Source: MGBC120314 sp964403785
GTDB lineage: Bacteria > Bacillota > Clostridia > Lachnospirales > Lachnospiraceae
Length of the DNA stretch: 7,055 nucleotides
Assembly: GCA_964403785.1 (NCBI GenBank)
Contig: CAYOHM010000088.1
Location: 1-7,055 of the forward strand
Direction: 5' to 3'
A program made the translations under genes and the position numbers. Under the pieces are notes generated by a model that saw nothing but the letters and a program-made list of their open reading frames with translations, did no database searches and was not told the DNA's origin. Below are positions 6,763 through 7,055 of this stretch, piece by piece (within the stretch, counting starts at the first letter, position 1; every line of letters begins with the position of its first letter).

Positions 6763-6794
6763 GTGTTACATTATGATTTTTTTAGCGCTATTAT

Positions 6795-7055
6795 TTAGAA
6801 CGTTTTTATATCTATCACTTCACCTGTTGTTTTACTCATTACAGTTATCCGAATTCTTTCGTTATTTTCTGTTAATTCATAAAGCACATTCTCATATGAG
6901 ATATTACTTGTTCCATTCTCAATTATAATTAAATTGCAATCTCCCATTTCATCAAAGTTAATGCCAAGATTTTCCAACATGGCTTTATTACGCCCTTCAA
7001 ATAATATGCTCGAATCCTTAACCTCTATAACAGTTTTATAATCATCATCTGATAA
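6795..7055 (-). CDS. C-terminal part of an unidentified protein, cut by the right edge
   Basis: The minus-strand frame ending at a TAA at 6795-6797 remains open to the end of the window, giving at least 86 codons. An ATG at 6978-6980 is in frame, but 25 open codons precede it and it lacks a good ribosome binding site, so the gene most likely starts outside the window. The visible part is acidic to neutral and hydrophilic, with alternating hydrophobic residues that suggest beta strands (CNLIIIENG, ERIRITVMS) and no membrane segment. No family was recognised. The stop lies about 30 nt before the adhE -35 box, and no convincing terminator is seen between them, so read-through into adhE is possible. 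Confidence 0.6.
   Translation of the reverse strand, partial: LSDDDYKTVIEVKDSSILFEGRNKAMLENLGINFDEMGDCNLIIIENGTSNISYENVLYELTENNERIRITVMSKTTGEVIDIKTF

Noticed and set aside
6756..6773. Second Rex-like half site (TTGTCAA) over the adhE -35 box
   Set aside because: Only one half resembles the consensus; the partner half matches poorly.
6771..6794. AGCGCT palindrome beside an A/T run as a terminator of the right-edge gene
   Set aside because: The stem is self-complementary without a loop, and the homopolymer is A, not T, on the relevant strand.
6746..6928. 60-codon plus-strand hydrophobic ORF
   Set aside because: It overlaps the adhE promoter and the opposite-strand truncated gene, and its start has no Shine-Dalgarno; a low-complexity A/T-rich reading.

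Overview
The window looks like chromosomal core DNA from a low-to-moderate GC Firmicute, most likely of the class Clostridia and possibly a Lachnospiraceae-like gut anaerobe. The grounds are strong AGGAGG-type ribosome binding sites, a full-length fused aldehyde/alcohol dehydrogenase (AdhE) of fermentative metabolism, a Bacillus/Clostridia-type TrmB, and consensus sigma-A promoters. The assignment to family is inference. No mobile element, CRISPR array, rRNA or tRNA gene was seen.

Left block, plus strand (about 2-2373). A possible C-terminal tail of an upstream gene ends 2 nt before trmB (tRNA m7G46 methyltransferase, 130-765). An 18-nt gap then leads to a 529-residue polytopic membrane protein (784-2373) that resembles GT-C glycosyltransferases. 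Spacing suggests one operon. Its stop codon overlaps, tail to tail, the stop codon of the next gene on the other strand.

Middle block, minus strand (4004 down to 2370). A consensus promoter (TTGAAA-17-TATAAT) drives a PilZ-domain protein, probably starting at a GTG at 3928 rather than the ATG at 3967. It is joined by an ATGA overlap to a DEDDh 3'-5' exonuclease with a C-terminal Cys/His cluster and a poly-arginine tail. The two are a translationally coupled pair.

Right block, minus strand (6762 down to 4012). A complete single-gene adhE unit has a TTGACA-17-TACAAT promoter, a Rex-like operator in the leader, a small hairpin next to a near-perfect Shine-Dalgarno sequence, the 870-codon gene, and an intrinsic terminator. 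Rex is the NADH/NAD+-sensing repressor, so the arrangement fits redox control of ethanol formation. Beyond it, the 3' end of an unidentified minus-strand gene runs off the right edge.

Most of the window is ordinary housekeeping and fermentation content. The parts most worth checking are the PilZ/exonuclease coupled pair, the leader of adhE, and the unassigned membrane protein. Nothing here can be called a new biological system from sequence alone.
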